Of a DNA stretch of 42,065 nucleotides, positions 1 to 6,281 are shown one piece after another (the first letter of the stretch is position 1; every line of letters begins with the position of its first letter). The stretch is from an uncultured Mycoplasmatota bacterium (GTDB lineage Bacteria > Bacillota_I > Bacilli_A > RF39 > UBA660). The notes beneath the pieces were generated by a model. That model was not told where the DNA came from. It made no database searches and was given only the letters and a program-made list of their open reading frames with translations. The stretch spans positions 1-42,065 of the forward strand of contig UROI01000009.1 in the NCBI GenBank assembly GCA_900549325.1. The letters run 5' to 3'. The position numbers were made by a program, and so were the translations under genes.

Positions 1-69
1 TTTGCGACAATTATTATAACTATTCAAAAGTTGCACTTGACTTTTTAATTAATAAGTAGTTTAATAAAT

Positions 70-103
70 TTAAAAAAACATTAACTATTTACAAATTAAT
101 GTT
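70..103 (-). terminator. Intrinsic terminator of the kinase-like gene
   Basis: On the minus strand an 8-bp stem, AACATTAA paired with TTAATGTT, is followed by a run of T. It overlaps the stop codon of the gene ending at 96, so transcription from the 821-849 promoter should end here. Bases 1-69 beyond it hold no gene that I can see. Confidence 0.7.
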
Positions 104-794
104 TTCTATAAAAATAGTCTACAGTTTTATCATAACCCGCTAGTTTTCTCTTTAATGTCATAGGAGTAGGATTACATGTAAATAATTGTGAAGCCATCTT
201 ATTATATTCTGAAGATAATCCAGCTTTATTTATAGCCTCTTGAAGCATTTTGATTAAAGCATAATAAAGGGCACTCATATTTAATTCAAATAAGACTTCA
301 TAAGATTTATTTTTCTCTATACGATATTTATCGAAATCGAGTAATACTATTCTATCGTCAGTTAAAACCATATTTTTATTATGCAAATCTACTACTAAAA
401 CTAAGTCTCTAGCTAGTTTTTCCATTGAAGTATATATATCATTAAAGTTATCTAATAAATAAGTTGTTGGCATAAGTAATATATTCTTAGTTATAGATTT
501 GTAATACTGCATAGTATAAGCCGCTATTTTATTATCTTTATCATATAATAGTTCATATAACTTACAGAAATTAGGATTATTAAAGTTTTTAAAATATTTA
601 AATATATCTTCACTAATAACCGTAGGCGTATCGTCAAATATTGTCAGAGGACACATTTCTGTCTCTTTTAACTCTTTTAAACAGATATCATTATCTTCTT
701 CTACTTTATATATATTTCCGTAGTTTCCTACTTTATTAATTTTTTCTCCAAGACTATACTCTACTTCTTTACCTTCTTTATTATAATACTTCAT
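96..794 (-). CDS. Atypical protein kinase-like protein (232 aa)
   Basis: The protein has a protein-kinase/aminoglycoside-phosphotransferase-like layout. There is a glycine-containing loop at about residues 16-30 and a candidate lysine at K40. A catalytic-loop-like VDLHNKN has D136 and N141 at the kinase D+5 = N spacing, and a DFD triad at D153 could bind metal. The HRD histidine is absent, so activity is uncertain. It is paralogous to the protein at 39399-40061: both share a TM(Q/E)YYK stretch, a D.FN.IY stretch and the catalytic loop. It has its own near-consensus promoter, a GAGGGGG ribosome site and a terminator, so it is monocistronic. The substrate is unknown. Fold recognition is by motif only. 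Confidence 0.7.
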   Translation of the reverse strand: MKYYNKEGKEVEYSLGEKINKVGNYGNIYKVEEDNDICLKELKETEMCPLTIFDDTPTVISEDIFKYFKNFNNPNFCKLYELLYDKDNKIAAYTMQYYKSITKNILLMPTTYLLDNFNDIYTSMEKLARDLVLVVDLHNKNMVLTDDRIVLLDFDKYRIEKNKSYEVLFELNMSALYYALIKMLQEAINKAGLSSEYNKMASQLFTCNPTPMTLKRKLAGYDKTVDYFYRKH

Positions 795-820
795 AAAATA
801 TCCCCCTCTTATTGGTAAGT

Positions 821-849
821 ATTATATCATAAACAATTGTTTGTGTCAA
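821..849 (-). promoter_or_regulatory. Housekeeping promoter of the kinase-like gene
   Basis: On the minus strand a perfect TTGACA at 844-849 is followed after exactly 17 bases by a perfect TATAAT at 821-826. The start codon at 794 is preceded by a GAGGGGG ribosome site. This is among the strongest promoters in the window, so the downstream gene is probably well expressed. Confidence 0.85.
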
Positions 850-895
850 GGACCATAAAATCTATCTAATAACTATAGTCTATGTATATACCTAT

Positions 896-981
896 GCTTA
901 TATATAATAGATATGTAGATATATTTATTAGAGACAATACTTTGGCTCTAATAAACACTCTAGAACCTTAGATCTAGAGTG
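896..981 (-). repeat. Paired-hairpin intergenic element, copy A (minus orientation)
   Basis: Read on the minus strand, hairpin 1 (956-981) pairs CACTCTAGA with TCTAGAGTG. Hairpin 2 (924-955) pairs TTTATTAGAG with CTCTAATAAA around a C-U mismatch and an inner CAA/TTG. The conserved tail follows at 896-923 (TATATCTACATATCTATTAT...AAGC). It lies between the mnmA stop and the promoter of the next gene. It is the only full copy in minus orientation. In hairpin 1 the mismatch is U-U instead of C-U. Confidence 0.85.
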
Positions 982-1003
982 CCATAACATATAATAAATA
1001 ATA

Positions 1004-2080
1004 TTATTTTACTTCTTTAATAATTCCTCCACCTAGACAGATATCACCATCATATAATACACAGAACTGTCCAGGAGTTACAGCTTTAGACTTTACATAA
1101 TTAAGTCTAAGCATATTATTATCTAGATATTCAACTTCTGTATCAATATCAGGCTGTCTATATCTAAATTTACAAGTACATCTACTAGGTCTTTCTTCAG
1201 TTAAAAAGTTAAAGTCCTCAATAACAGCGGTATTAGAAAATAAATACTTATTCTCATCACCAATAGCAATATATAGAATATTCTTATCTAAATCTTTCTT
1301 TACTACAAACATTCTATCTTCAGTACCACCAATATTTAACCCTCTTCTTTGACCAATAGTATAATACATAAGACCAATATGTTTACCAATTACTTCCCCA
1401 GTATCGATATTTACAATATCACCAGGAATATTAGGCAAATAATTTTCTAGAAACTGTGTAAAGTTTCTTTCACCAATAAAACATATACCCGTAGAATCTT
1501 TCTTCTTTGCGGTAATTAGACCGTACTCTTCGGCAATCTTTCTTACTTCAGGCTTCTCGATATCGCCAAGTGGAAATAAAACATTCTTAAAGATATCTTT
1601 ATTAACGTAGGCTAAGAAATAAGACTGATCTTTATTTTTATCTTTCGCCTTAGCAAGCTTACCATCAATTAACTTAGCATAGTGGCCGGTAGCTATATAA
1701 TCCGCTCCTAGTTCCTTAGCTTTCTTAACAAATAAATCAAACTTAATATATTTATTACACATAACATCAGGATTAGGAGTTCTTCCTTTTTTTAGTTCAT
1801 CTAAGAAATAGGTAAAGACAAAGTCCCAGTACTCTTTAACAAAATCTACTCTATGTAATGGAATACCAATTTTATTGCAGACCTCTAATGCATCATTATA
1901 ATCTTGTTCCTGAGGACATATATTATTATTTAAATTAGGATTACCTAAATAATCATTATTAATAGTACTATCCCAATTTCTCATAAATAAACCTATTACA
2001 TTATATCCCTGTTTCTTTAGGAGGATGGCCGCTACTGAACTATCTACTCCTCCAGACATACCTATTACTACTGATTTCAT
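1004..2080 (-). CDS. mnmA: tRNA-specific 2-thiouridylase MnmA
   Basis: MnmA transfers sulfur to U34 of tRNA-Lys, -Glu and -Gln using ATP; the product is s2U34. The PP-loop SGGVDSS is at residues 9-15. The two catalytic cysteines are visible: C108 in PNPDVMCNKYIKF and C200 in STGICFIGERNF. GHYA and KDQSYFL motifs are also present. The length of 358 aa is normal for the family. The start follows a GAAGAGGTG ribosome site. It sits 43 bases downstream of spoIIM in the same direction. I see no cysteine desulfurase or relay protein nearby in this window, so sulfur must be supplied from elsewhere. Confidence 0.97.
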   Translation of the reverse strand: MKSVVIGMSGGVDSSVAAILLKKQGYNVIGLFMRNWDSTINNDYLGNPNLNNNICPQEQDYNDALEVCNKIGIPLHRVDFVKEYWDFVFTYFLDELKKGRTPNPDVMCNKYIKFDLFVKKAKELGADYIATGHYAKLIDGKLAKAKDKNKDQSYFLAYVNKDIFKNVLFPLGDIEKPEVRKIAEEYGLITAKKKDSTGICFIGERNFTQFLENYLPNIPGDIVNIDTGEVIGKHIGLMYYTIGQRRGLNIGGTEDRMFVVKKDLDKNILYIAIGDENKYLFSNTAVIEDFNFLTEERPSRCTCKFRYRQPDIDTEVEYLDNNMLRLNYVKSKAVTPGQFCVLYDGDICLGGGIIKEVK

Positions 2081-2123
2081 TTAATACACCTCTTCAGCTA
2101 ATAATTATATCATATTTTATAGT

Positions 2124-2756
2124 TTAAATAAATAGTTTTATCATTACTTTTAATAGAGATGGTAGTAAATAAGCTTCACATAATGCAGATACCAGACATA
2201 GTAGAATACATATACCAAATACTAAAACATATTTCTTAAAAAACTTACCTAGATTTACTGTTTTATCTTTAAGAAATATCATTTTAAATAAATACTTAGA
2301 AAATAGTAGCGTATATACTCCTAGTATAAGGATTATAAGGATATTTATTAACTGACTAGGTATTACATATATTAATGAGGATAATATTCCCTTATATTTA
2401 TATACTAAGATAAAGGAAGATATCGAAAAACCTATTATAAAACTTTTCATATATATAAAGAAGATATTAAAAATAACACCAATAATAGACATACCAAGTA
2501 TCCAAGATAATATTATGAGTATCATACCTTCAATTAAACTATTTTTAAAAGAATTAAGATTATTAATGTTGTTAGTATTAATATTAGTCATAAAAGTACT
2601 AATTTCATTAATAACTTCTGATTTATCATTCTCATTTAATACCATTAGAAAAAGAGATCCTGATATTATTCCGAGTACCACTATAAATATTACAAATAAA
2701 TTTACTTTCTTATTAGGTAAAATTAGAGCAAGTTCACTATTTAATTTCTTATTCAT
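2124..2756 (-). CDS. spoIIM: SpoIIM-family membrane protein
   Basis: The 210-residue protein has about five hydrophobic segments: near residues 18-40, 75-98, 100-118, 130-152 and 175-200. It ends in the family pattern in which a final helix contains a conserved A-x-x-E-A-type stretch (here SALCEAYLLP). SpoIIM is part of the DMP complex (SpoIID-SpoIIM-SpoIIP) that remodels peptidoglycan during engulfment of the forespore. Other members of the SpoIIM/DUF95 family are not sporulation proteins. Here the spore genes spoIVB, yqfC and yqfD lie within 13 kb and support the sporulation reading. The spoIID and spoIIP partners are not in this window. Confidence 0.75.
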   Translation of the reverse strand: MNKKLNSELALILPNKKVNLFVIFIVVLGIISGSLFLMVLNENDKSEVINEISTFMTNINTNNINNLNSFKNSLIEGMILIILSWILGMSIIGVIFNIFFIYMKSFIIGFSISSFILVYKYKGILSSLIYVIPSQLINILIILILGVYTLLFSKYLFKMIFLKDKTVNLGKFFKKYVLVFGICILLCLVSALCEAYLLPSLLKVMIKLFI

Positions 2757-2789
2757 TTCTTATCACCAATAAAGTATATTAATTAATGG

Positions 2790-2818
2790 TTGAAAATATG
2801 CTTAATATTTAGTATAAT
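2790..2818 (+). promoter_or_regulatory. Promoter of the 38-aa membrane peptide gene
   Basis: TTGAAA at 2790-2795 and a perfect TATAAT at 2813-2818 are spaced by 17 bases. The start codon of the small plus-strand gene is 22 bases after the -10 box. The strength of this promoter supports the small open reading frame being real. Confidence 0.8.
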
Positions 2819-2840
2819 TAAATAGAGGTGTATAAATACA

Positions 2841-2957
2841 ATGAGTAAGAAAAAGAAAAAAGCCAAGGATATCGGCTCTAAGATATTTGCTTATGTAATG
2901 CTTGCCCTAGCGGTAGTATCTGCATTAACATCAATAATAGCGTATATGTTGCACTAG
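2841..2957 (+). CDS. Small membrane protein, DUF4044-like (38 aa)
   Basis: This 38-residue frame begins with a lysine-rich stretch (MSKKKKKAK). One hydrophobic helix follows at about residues 15-37. This is the plan of DUF4044-type mini-proteins found in Bacilli, whose function is unknown. It is supported by a strong promoter at 2790-2818, an AGAGGTG ribosome site about 10 bases upstream of the ATG, and a bidirectional terminator just downstream. It is the only plus-strand gene between two minus-strand operons. The assignment to DUF4044 is by pattern only. Confidence 0.75.
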   Translation: MSKKKKKAKDIGSKIFAYVMLALAVVSALTSIIAYMLH

Positions 2958-2992
2958 TATAGACTAAGTGCTTTTTATTTTATACATTAAAA

Positions 2993-3016
2993 AAGTATAC
3001 CTAAAATAGTATACTT
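2993..3016. terminator. Bidirectional intrinsic terminator
   Basis: AAGTATAC at 2993-3000 pairs with GTATACTT at 3009-3016 around an 8-base loop. T runs follow on both strands. It ends the small plus-strand gene and the convergent minus-strand gene whose stop is at 3021. Confidence 0.85.
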
Positions 3017-3020
3017 ATTT

Positions 3021-3773
3021 TTATCTAATAAATAGGAATAGCAATAATAAAGATACAACAAAGCTAACTACTCCAAGAAGGATATAAGAGACAAAGCCAG
3101 CATTATTTTTAGTATCGTTAGTACCAGTCTTCTTCTTAGGCTCAGTATTAACAATATCTCTAGCCATACTATTAAATGTCTCAGTTTCTATTTCTACTGT
3201 TTTATCAAGTTTAGGTTCTTCATTCTTACCTACAACAAAATTAATGCTAGGAGTTTCAACCATATCATAACTAGTAAAGTGATCACTTTGTTTAACTAAT
3301 TCTAAAATAGTTTTGTATTCTATTCTATTATTATATCTAGATACAAACCAATTAGTAAATGTCTTAAAAGAATCATTATTTATTATATAAATATTACTAT
3401 TTACTTTGATATTATTCTTAGTAAGAAAAGCATAAGCATTATTAAAGATATTGCCTAAGTATCCATCTAATCTTTGGTATAATACTAAATCTTCAACAAT
3501 TCTTACTCTATCTAATATACCGTCATAAAATATAGGTAATACAAGGGTTACATTGTAATTATCGATACTCTTGTAATAATTAATAAGTTCATTTGTAACA
3601 CTCTCTAATGAATTCTTATTTAAATCATATGATTGGTAATTACCTTTTAATCTAAGAACGATATTGGTATCTGTATAATCAGTAAATGGAACTAGTATGT
3701 AAAAGCCATAACTTGGTGTACTTATATAATAAATATTATGTTTATTTAATTTATAAATCAGTGTCTCTTTCAT
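3021..3773 (-). CDS. Tail-anchored protein of unknown function
   Basis: A longer frame opens at 3812. The start at 3773 is chosen because AGGAGAG lies directly before this ATG, while the upstream ATG has no ribosome site. The 250-residue product begins MKETLIYKL. It has a mixed alpha/beta soluble region over residues 1-180, then a polar, threonine- and lysine-rich linker at about 185-225. A single C-terminal hydrophobic helix ends in IR, so it is probably inserted in the membrane with its bulk in the cytoplasm. I recognise no catalytic motif. It has its own promoter and terminator. Confidence 0.75.
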   Translation of the reverse strand: MKETLIYKLNKHNIYYISTPSYGFYILVPFTDYTDTNIVLRLKGNYQSYDLNKNSLESVTNELINYYKSIDNYNVTLVLPIFYDGILDRVRIVEDLVLYQRLDGYLGNIFNNAYAFLTKNNIKVNSNIYIINNDSFKTFTNWFVSRYNNRIEYKTILELVKQSDHFTSYDMVETPSINFVVGKNEEPKLDKTVEIETETFNSMARDIVNTEPKKKTGTNDTKNNAGFVSYILLGVVSFVVSLLLLFLFIR

Positions 3774-3796
3774 AATCTCTCCTACTCTACTATATA

Positions 3797-3825
3797 AGTA
3801 TAACACATTCAAAGTAACTTGTCAT
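3797..3825 (-). promoter_or_regulatory. Promoter of the tail-anchored unknown gene
   Basis: On the minus strand ATGACA (3820-3825) is followed 17 bases later by TATACT (3797-3802). The AGGAGAG ribosome site of the start at 3773 lies just downstream. This also supports the shorter reading frame, because the upstream ATG at 3812 would lie between the two promoter boxes. Confidence 0.7.
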
Positions 3826-3851
3826 TACTTTTTATTAATTTTTTTTATGTT

Positions 3852-3947
3852 CACTATAAGCCAGTAGACTGTCTTATTAGTGTTTATTTGAGCCAATATG
3901 TTATATTGTCTCAAATAAATATATCAGCCATATCTATTATATATAAG
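3852..3947 (+). repeat. Paired-hairpin intergenic element, copy B
   Basis: Hairpin 1 (3852-3882) pairs CACTATAAG with CTTATTAGTG. A C-U mismatch follows, then an inner CAGT/ACTG stem. Hairpin 2 (3883-3919) pairs TTTATTTGAG with CTCAAATAAA; a C-U mismatch and an inner CAATAT/ATATTG stem follow. The tail (3920-3947) reads TATATCAGCCATATCTATTA and then TATATAAG. It lies between two minus-strand genes, so it is antisense to their transcription. Confidence 0.85.
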
Positions 3948-3966
3948 AGAGATTTATATATTTAAA

Positions 3967-4725
3967 TTAAAACAAAAACTTAAAGAGCATAAATATTACT
4001 CCTATTGCAAAAAATAATAGTAGATACTTCTTATTGTTATACCTTCTAGCGGTTGGTAATAATTCACAAAAAGATATTTGAAGCATAATACCCGCAATTA
4101 ATGAGAATAATATACCAAGTACTGTATCATTAATAAAGTTCTTTAAAAATATGAATGCTAAAAGAGCTCCCAGTGGTTCTGATAAAGCTGATACTAATGT
4201 ATAAAAGATGGCTCTTTTTTTACTACCAGTAGAATAATAAATGGGTACTGATATACTAATACCTTCAGGTATATTATGCATGGCAATGGCTATTGCAAGA
4301 GATAGTCCTAGTTTGACATCACTTGAAGTAGCTACAAAGGTGGCTATACCTTCAGGTAAGTTATGTAATATTATAGCTATCATTGATATTATACCTACTT
4401 TAAATAATGATTTATCTTTAGTATCTTGAGGCGGTTTATCAGGTAGATAATAGTCTATTATCATTGATATTACTATACCTAAAAGTAAACCTAAAAAACT
4501 AATTACTATGGTAGTTATTTTACTTAGATTATTACTAAGTAATACTAATGATTCTGGTACTAAATCAGTTACTGATACTGTTATCATAACACCCGCTGCA
4601 AAAGCAAGCGAAGCCATAACTATCTTATCATGATTTTTCTTCTTTATAAATATTACTAGTACACCTATCATCGTAGAAAATCCTGCAATAAAAGTAAGTA
4701 AGAATGCTAAAAGAGTATTATTCAT
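3967..4725 (-). CDS. zupT: ZIP-family divalent metal transporter (ZupT-like)
   Basis: This 252-residue integral membrane protein has about eight hydrophobic helices. It carries both ZIP signature metal-binding motifs, HNLPEG and HNIPEG, in the two central helices. The length and layout match bacterial ZupT (about 257 aa), which imports zinc and other divalent metals. A short acidic and basic loop near residues 95-110 separates the two halves. The ribosome site is AGGTGATACA before the ATG. The 200-400 bases upstream hold clustered inverted repeats and a tandem-pseudoknot RNA. Metal control of this gene is possible but not shown. Confidence 0.92.
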   Translation of the reverse strand: MNNTLLAFLLTFIAGFSTMIGVLVIFIKKKNHDKIVMASLAFAAGVMITVSVTDLVPESLVLLSNNLSKITTIVISFLGLLLGIVISMIIDYYLPDKPPQDTKDKSLFKVGIISMIAIILHNLPEGIATFVATSSDVKLGLSLAIAIAMHNIPEGISISVPIYYSTGSKKRAIFYTLVSALSEPLGALLAFIFLKNFINDTVLGILFSLIAGIMLQISFCELLPTARRYNNKKYLLLFFAIGVIFMLFKFLF

Positions 4726-4850
4726 TGTATCACCTATTTAACTATATGAAAAAAAAATACTATCTATACTAAGTATTTTCTAAATAAAATGTAATGTATA
4801 AGAATATATTAATGTCATATAATATTAATGCAAATAAAATAATATTTGCC

Positions 4851-4924
4851 TATTTTGCATAGTTATATTGACTTTTTATGCAAAATATAGTACATTATTA
4901 TTGCATTTGAAAGAGTGCATTAAT
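4851..4924. promoter_or_regulatory. Clustered TGCA-centred inverted repeats (possible operator)
   Basis: A perfect 11-bp inverted repeat, TATTTTGCATA (4851-4861) and TATGCAAAATA (4877-4887), brackets the -35 box of the plus-strand promoter at 4868-4896. A second, 8 of 9 matching pair, ATTATTGCA (4897-4905) and TGCATTAAT (4916-4924), covers the expected transcription start. A related GCAAATA/TATTTGC pair lies just to the left, near 4830-4849. Spaced repeats of one motif over a promoter are typical of a repressor operator. Which regulator binds, and whether it also controls zupT, is inference. Confidence 0.5.
4868..4896 (+). promoter_or_regulatory. Promoter of the orphan tandem-pseudoknot RNA
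   Basis: TTGACT (4868-4873) is followed 17 bases later by TACATT (4891-4896, 4 of 6 matches to TATAAT). An alternative -10, TATAGT, lies slightly upstream. Either would start RNA just before the first pseudoknot unit at about 4929. Confidence 0.5.
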
Positions 4925-5070
4925 ATGTAAATGTTTCTCGCTTACGGGTGGTGCGAGTAATAAATGATCCCGATTGACAATGTTTCTCGCTTACGGATGG
5001 TGCGAGTAATAAATGATTCCGAAGGAAAATGTTTGAAAACTCTGTTAATATAATGGAGTTTTTATTTTTG
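4903..5070 (+). ncRNA. Orphan small RNA with two tandem H-type pseudoknots
   Basis: Two near-identical 49-base units begin at about 4929 and 4978. In each, CTCGC pairs with GCGAG (4937-4941 with 4953-4957; 4986-4990 with 5002-5006). The loop of that stem pairs downstream: CGGG (4945-4948) with CCCG (4969-4972) in unit 1, and CGGA (4994-4997) with TCCG (5018-5021) in unit 2. This is a compensatory G-C to A-U change. A third, partial unit start leads into an intrinsic terminator, AAAACTC/GAGTTTT (5036-5062), followed by T. No gene follows on this strand. The plan matches a type III antitoxin RNA, but no toxin adjoins it. The stretch 4726-5112 holds no protein gene. Confidence 0.65.
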
Positions 5071-5091
5071 ATTAATAATGTTAAATAAATT

Positions 5092-5124
5092 ATAAAAAGA
5101 AATACAAATATCTCAGTATTTCTT
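5092..5124 (-). terminator. Intrinsic terminator of the 104-aa unknown gene
   Basis: On the minus strand AAGAAATAC (5116-5124 read in reverse) pairs with GTATTTCTT (5097-5105) and is followed by a TTTTTAT tract. It overlaps the stop codon at 5113, so little transcription should run on into the zupT side from this gene. Confidence 0.75.
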
Positions 5125-5427
5125 TTTTCTTTTCCTAATCTTACTGTTTTTAACTTCTAATGTAGGTTTAACTGTTGGTACAATATGATCTTCACCATCA
5201 TGTACAATAAAAGGACAGTCAATAGTACACGAAGGCATTAGATAGTATTCGTCAGTTAAAAGCTTATCATATACATCTTTAGACATATCAATAACTATAG
5301 GAAACATTCTATCAAATTTTTCATAATGACCTACTCTCATTGTATAGATAATATCATTATTATTAAAATTAATAGTTTCATCTTTCTTTTTCCAGTATTC
5401 TACTTTATAAATATAAATATTTTCCAT
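5113..5427 (-). CDS. Hypothetical protein, 104 aa
   Basis: I do not recognise this small soluble protein. It is rich in aspartate, lysine and tyrosine. It has a central hydrophobic stretch (FPIVIDMSKDVYDKLL) and a cysteine pair in PSCTIDCPF at about residues 66-72, and ends in a very basic tail (RKRKKKY). A good AGGAGAAATT ribosome site precedes the ATG, and a terminator overlaps the stop. It shares its direction with the two unknown genes upstream but is separated from them by about 90 bases and their terminator. Confidence 0.7.
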   Translation of the reverse strand: MENIYIYKVEYWKKKDETINFNNNDIIYTMRVGHYEKFDRMFPIVIDMSKDVYDKLLTDEYYLMPSCTIDCPFIVHDGEDHIVPTVKPTLEVKNSKIRKRKKKY

Positions 5428-5499
5428 AATTTCTCCTATTTAGTTAAGATTACTTAACAATAACTATTATAACATATTCTATGCTAAATAACATATAAA

Positions 5500-5542
5500 A
5501 TTAAAAACATTGGTATTATTTTCTATTAAAACTATACCAATG
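5500..5542 (-). terminator. Intrinsic terminator of the 5516-6119 gene pair
   Basis: CATTGGTAT and ATACCAATG (5508-5516 and 5534-5542) form a 9-bp stem. On the minus strand it is followed by TTTTTAATTTTA. It overlaps the stop of the gene ending at 5516. Confidence 0.8.
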
Positions 5543-5800
5543 CTTCTTTTTACTTTTAACCATACCATTACTATATCTATAAAGTAGATAATTATAATCT
5601 TCTTTAAAATCATTAGTATCAGTAGGTATTAAACTATCTTCAATTACATAATCTTTATCATTTGTATCTGTAGTATATTCTTTCTCATTTAATAAATCAA
5701 TATACACTACTCTATCTTTTGAATATAATACTGCTTTTTCTATTTTATTATTTCTTTTTTTAGAATGAAATATATCTCCGACATAGAAATTATCTTCCAT
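5516..5800 (-). CDS. Hypothetical protein, 94 aa
   Basis: This small protein begins MEDNFYVGDIF. It has a beta-rich first half (KAVLYSKDRVVYIDLL) and a polar, acidic middle, and ends in a basic aromatic tail (KKKHWYSFNRK). I recognise no family. Its first codons overlap the last 11 bases of the upstream membrane-protein gene, so the two are translationally coupled and probably act together. A terminator overlaps its stop codon. Confidence 0.7.
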   Translation of the reverse strand: MEDNFYVGDIFHSKKRNNKIEKAVLYSKDRVVYIDLLNEKEYTTDTNDKDYVIEDSLIPTDTNDFKEDYNYLLYRYSNGMVKSKKKHWYSFNRK

Positions 5801-6119
5801 AATTAAACATTCCTTTAAATAAATTATTACTTAAAACATTAAGATCAAGTTCAAAAGATAAATCTATATTAAGAGTATCTCTAATATCTTCAATTATATA
5901 CATATAATTTTTAATAATATTATATATACTAATAAATGATATAATAGTACAAATAATAGCTATAATATTAATTATTAAATAATTAAAAATACTACTTAGT
6001 AAAAGGATAAAAGATAACTTAACACATACTTGAAGTACTTTAATAATCATTTTCATAAAAAAGTAATTATAATTATATTTAGCTTCTTCTAACTGATTAG
6101 CTATATAACTCATATTCAT
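5790..6119 (-). CDS. Small membrane protein, 109 aa
   Basis: The protein has a short soluble N-terminus. Two hydrophobic helices follow at about residues 22-44 and 46-68, with only a short turn between them, and then a soluble C-terminal region of about 40 residues. An AGAGGTG ribosome site lies 5 bases before the first ATG, so that start is preferred over the second ATG two codons later. It is the first gene of a two-gene operon with its own promoter at 6144-6172. No family was recognised. Confidence 0.7.
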   Translation of the reverse strand: MNMSYIANQLEEAKYNYNYFFMKMIIKVLQVCVKLSFILLLSSIFNYLIINIIAIICTIISFISIYNIIKNYMYIIEDIRDTLNIDLSFELDLNVLSNNLFKGMFNYGR

Positions 6120-6143
6120 ACTATCACCTCTTCATAGGCTAAT

Positions 6144-6172
6144 ATTTTACAATAAAATAGTCATAAAGTCAA
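6144..6172 (-). promoter_or_regulatory. Promoter of the 6119-5516 operon
   Basis: On the minus strand TTGACT (6167-6172) and TAAAAT (6144-6149) are separated by 17 bases. The first start codon is 25 bases downstream of the -10 box. Confidence 0.75.
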
Positions 6173-6190
6173 GTAAATCAAGGTAATTTA

Positions 6191-6220
6191 TGAATATGGT
6201 AAATATTATCTTTCATAATT
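6191..6220 (+). promoter_or_regulatory. Sigma-G/sigma-F-like promoter of spoIVB
   Basis: TGAATA at 6191-6196 and CATAATT at 6214-6220 are separated by 17 bases. This resembles the sigma-G pattern (TGMATA, 17-18 bases, CATAMTA) and not the housekeeping pattern. In Bacillus subtilis spoIVB is transcribed in the forespore, mainly by sigma-G, so the match agrees with the gene. The start codon lies about 60 bases downstream. Confidence 0.65.
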
Positions 6221-6281
6221 TTATCTATAAGAGAAATACTAATAATGTAGTCTGTGAATATAGTTAAAGGAGATGTATTTT

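Noticed and set aside
43..69. Plus-strand promoter TTGACT/TTTAAT at the left edge
   Set aside because: In a genome this AT-rich such matches are expected by chance; no plus-strand gene follows.
896..981. Ordinary intrinsic terminator only
   Set aside because: Most copies lie antisense to their neighbours, have no T run directly after the stems, and share a conserved tail that a terminator would not need.
4929..5026. preQ1-I or SAM-II riboswitch
   Set aside because: The topology (H-type pseudoknot with an A-rich third loop) is similar, but the conserved ligand-binding bases of those classes are not present and no queuosine or methionine gene lies nearby.
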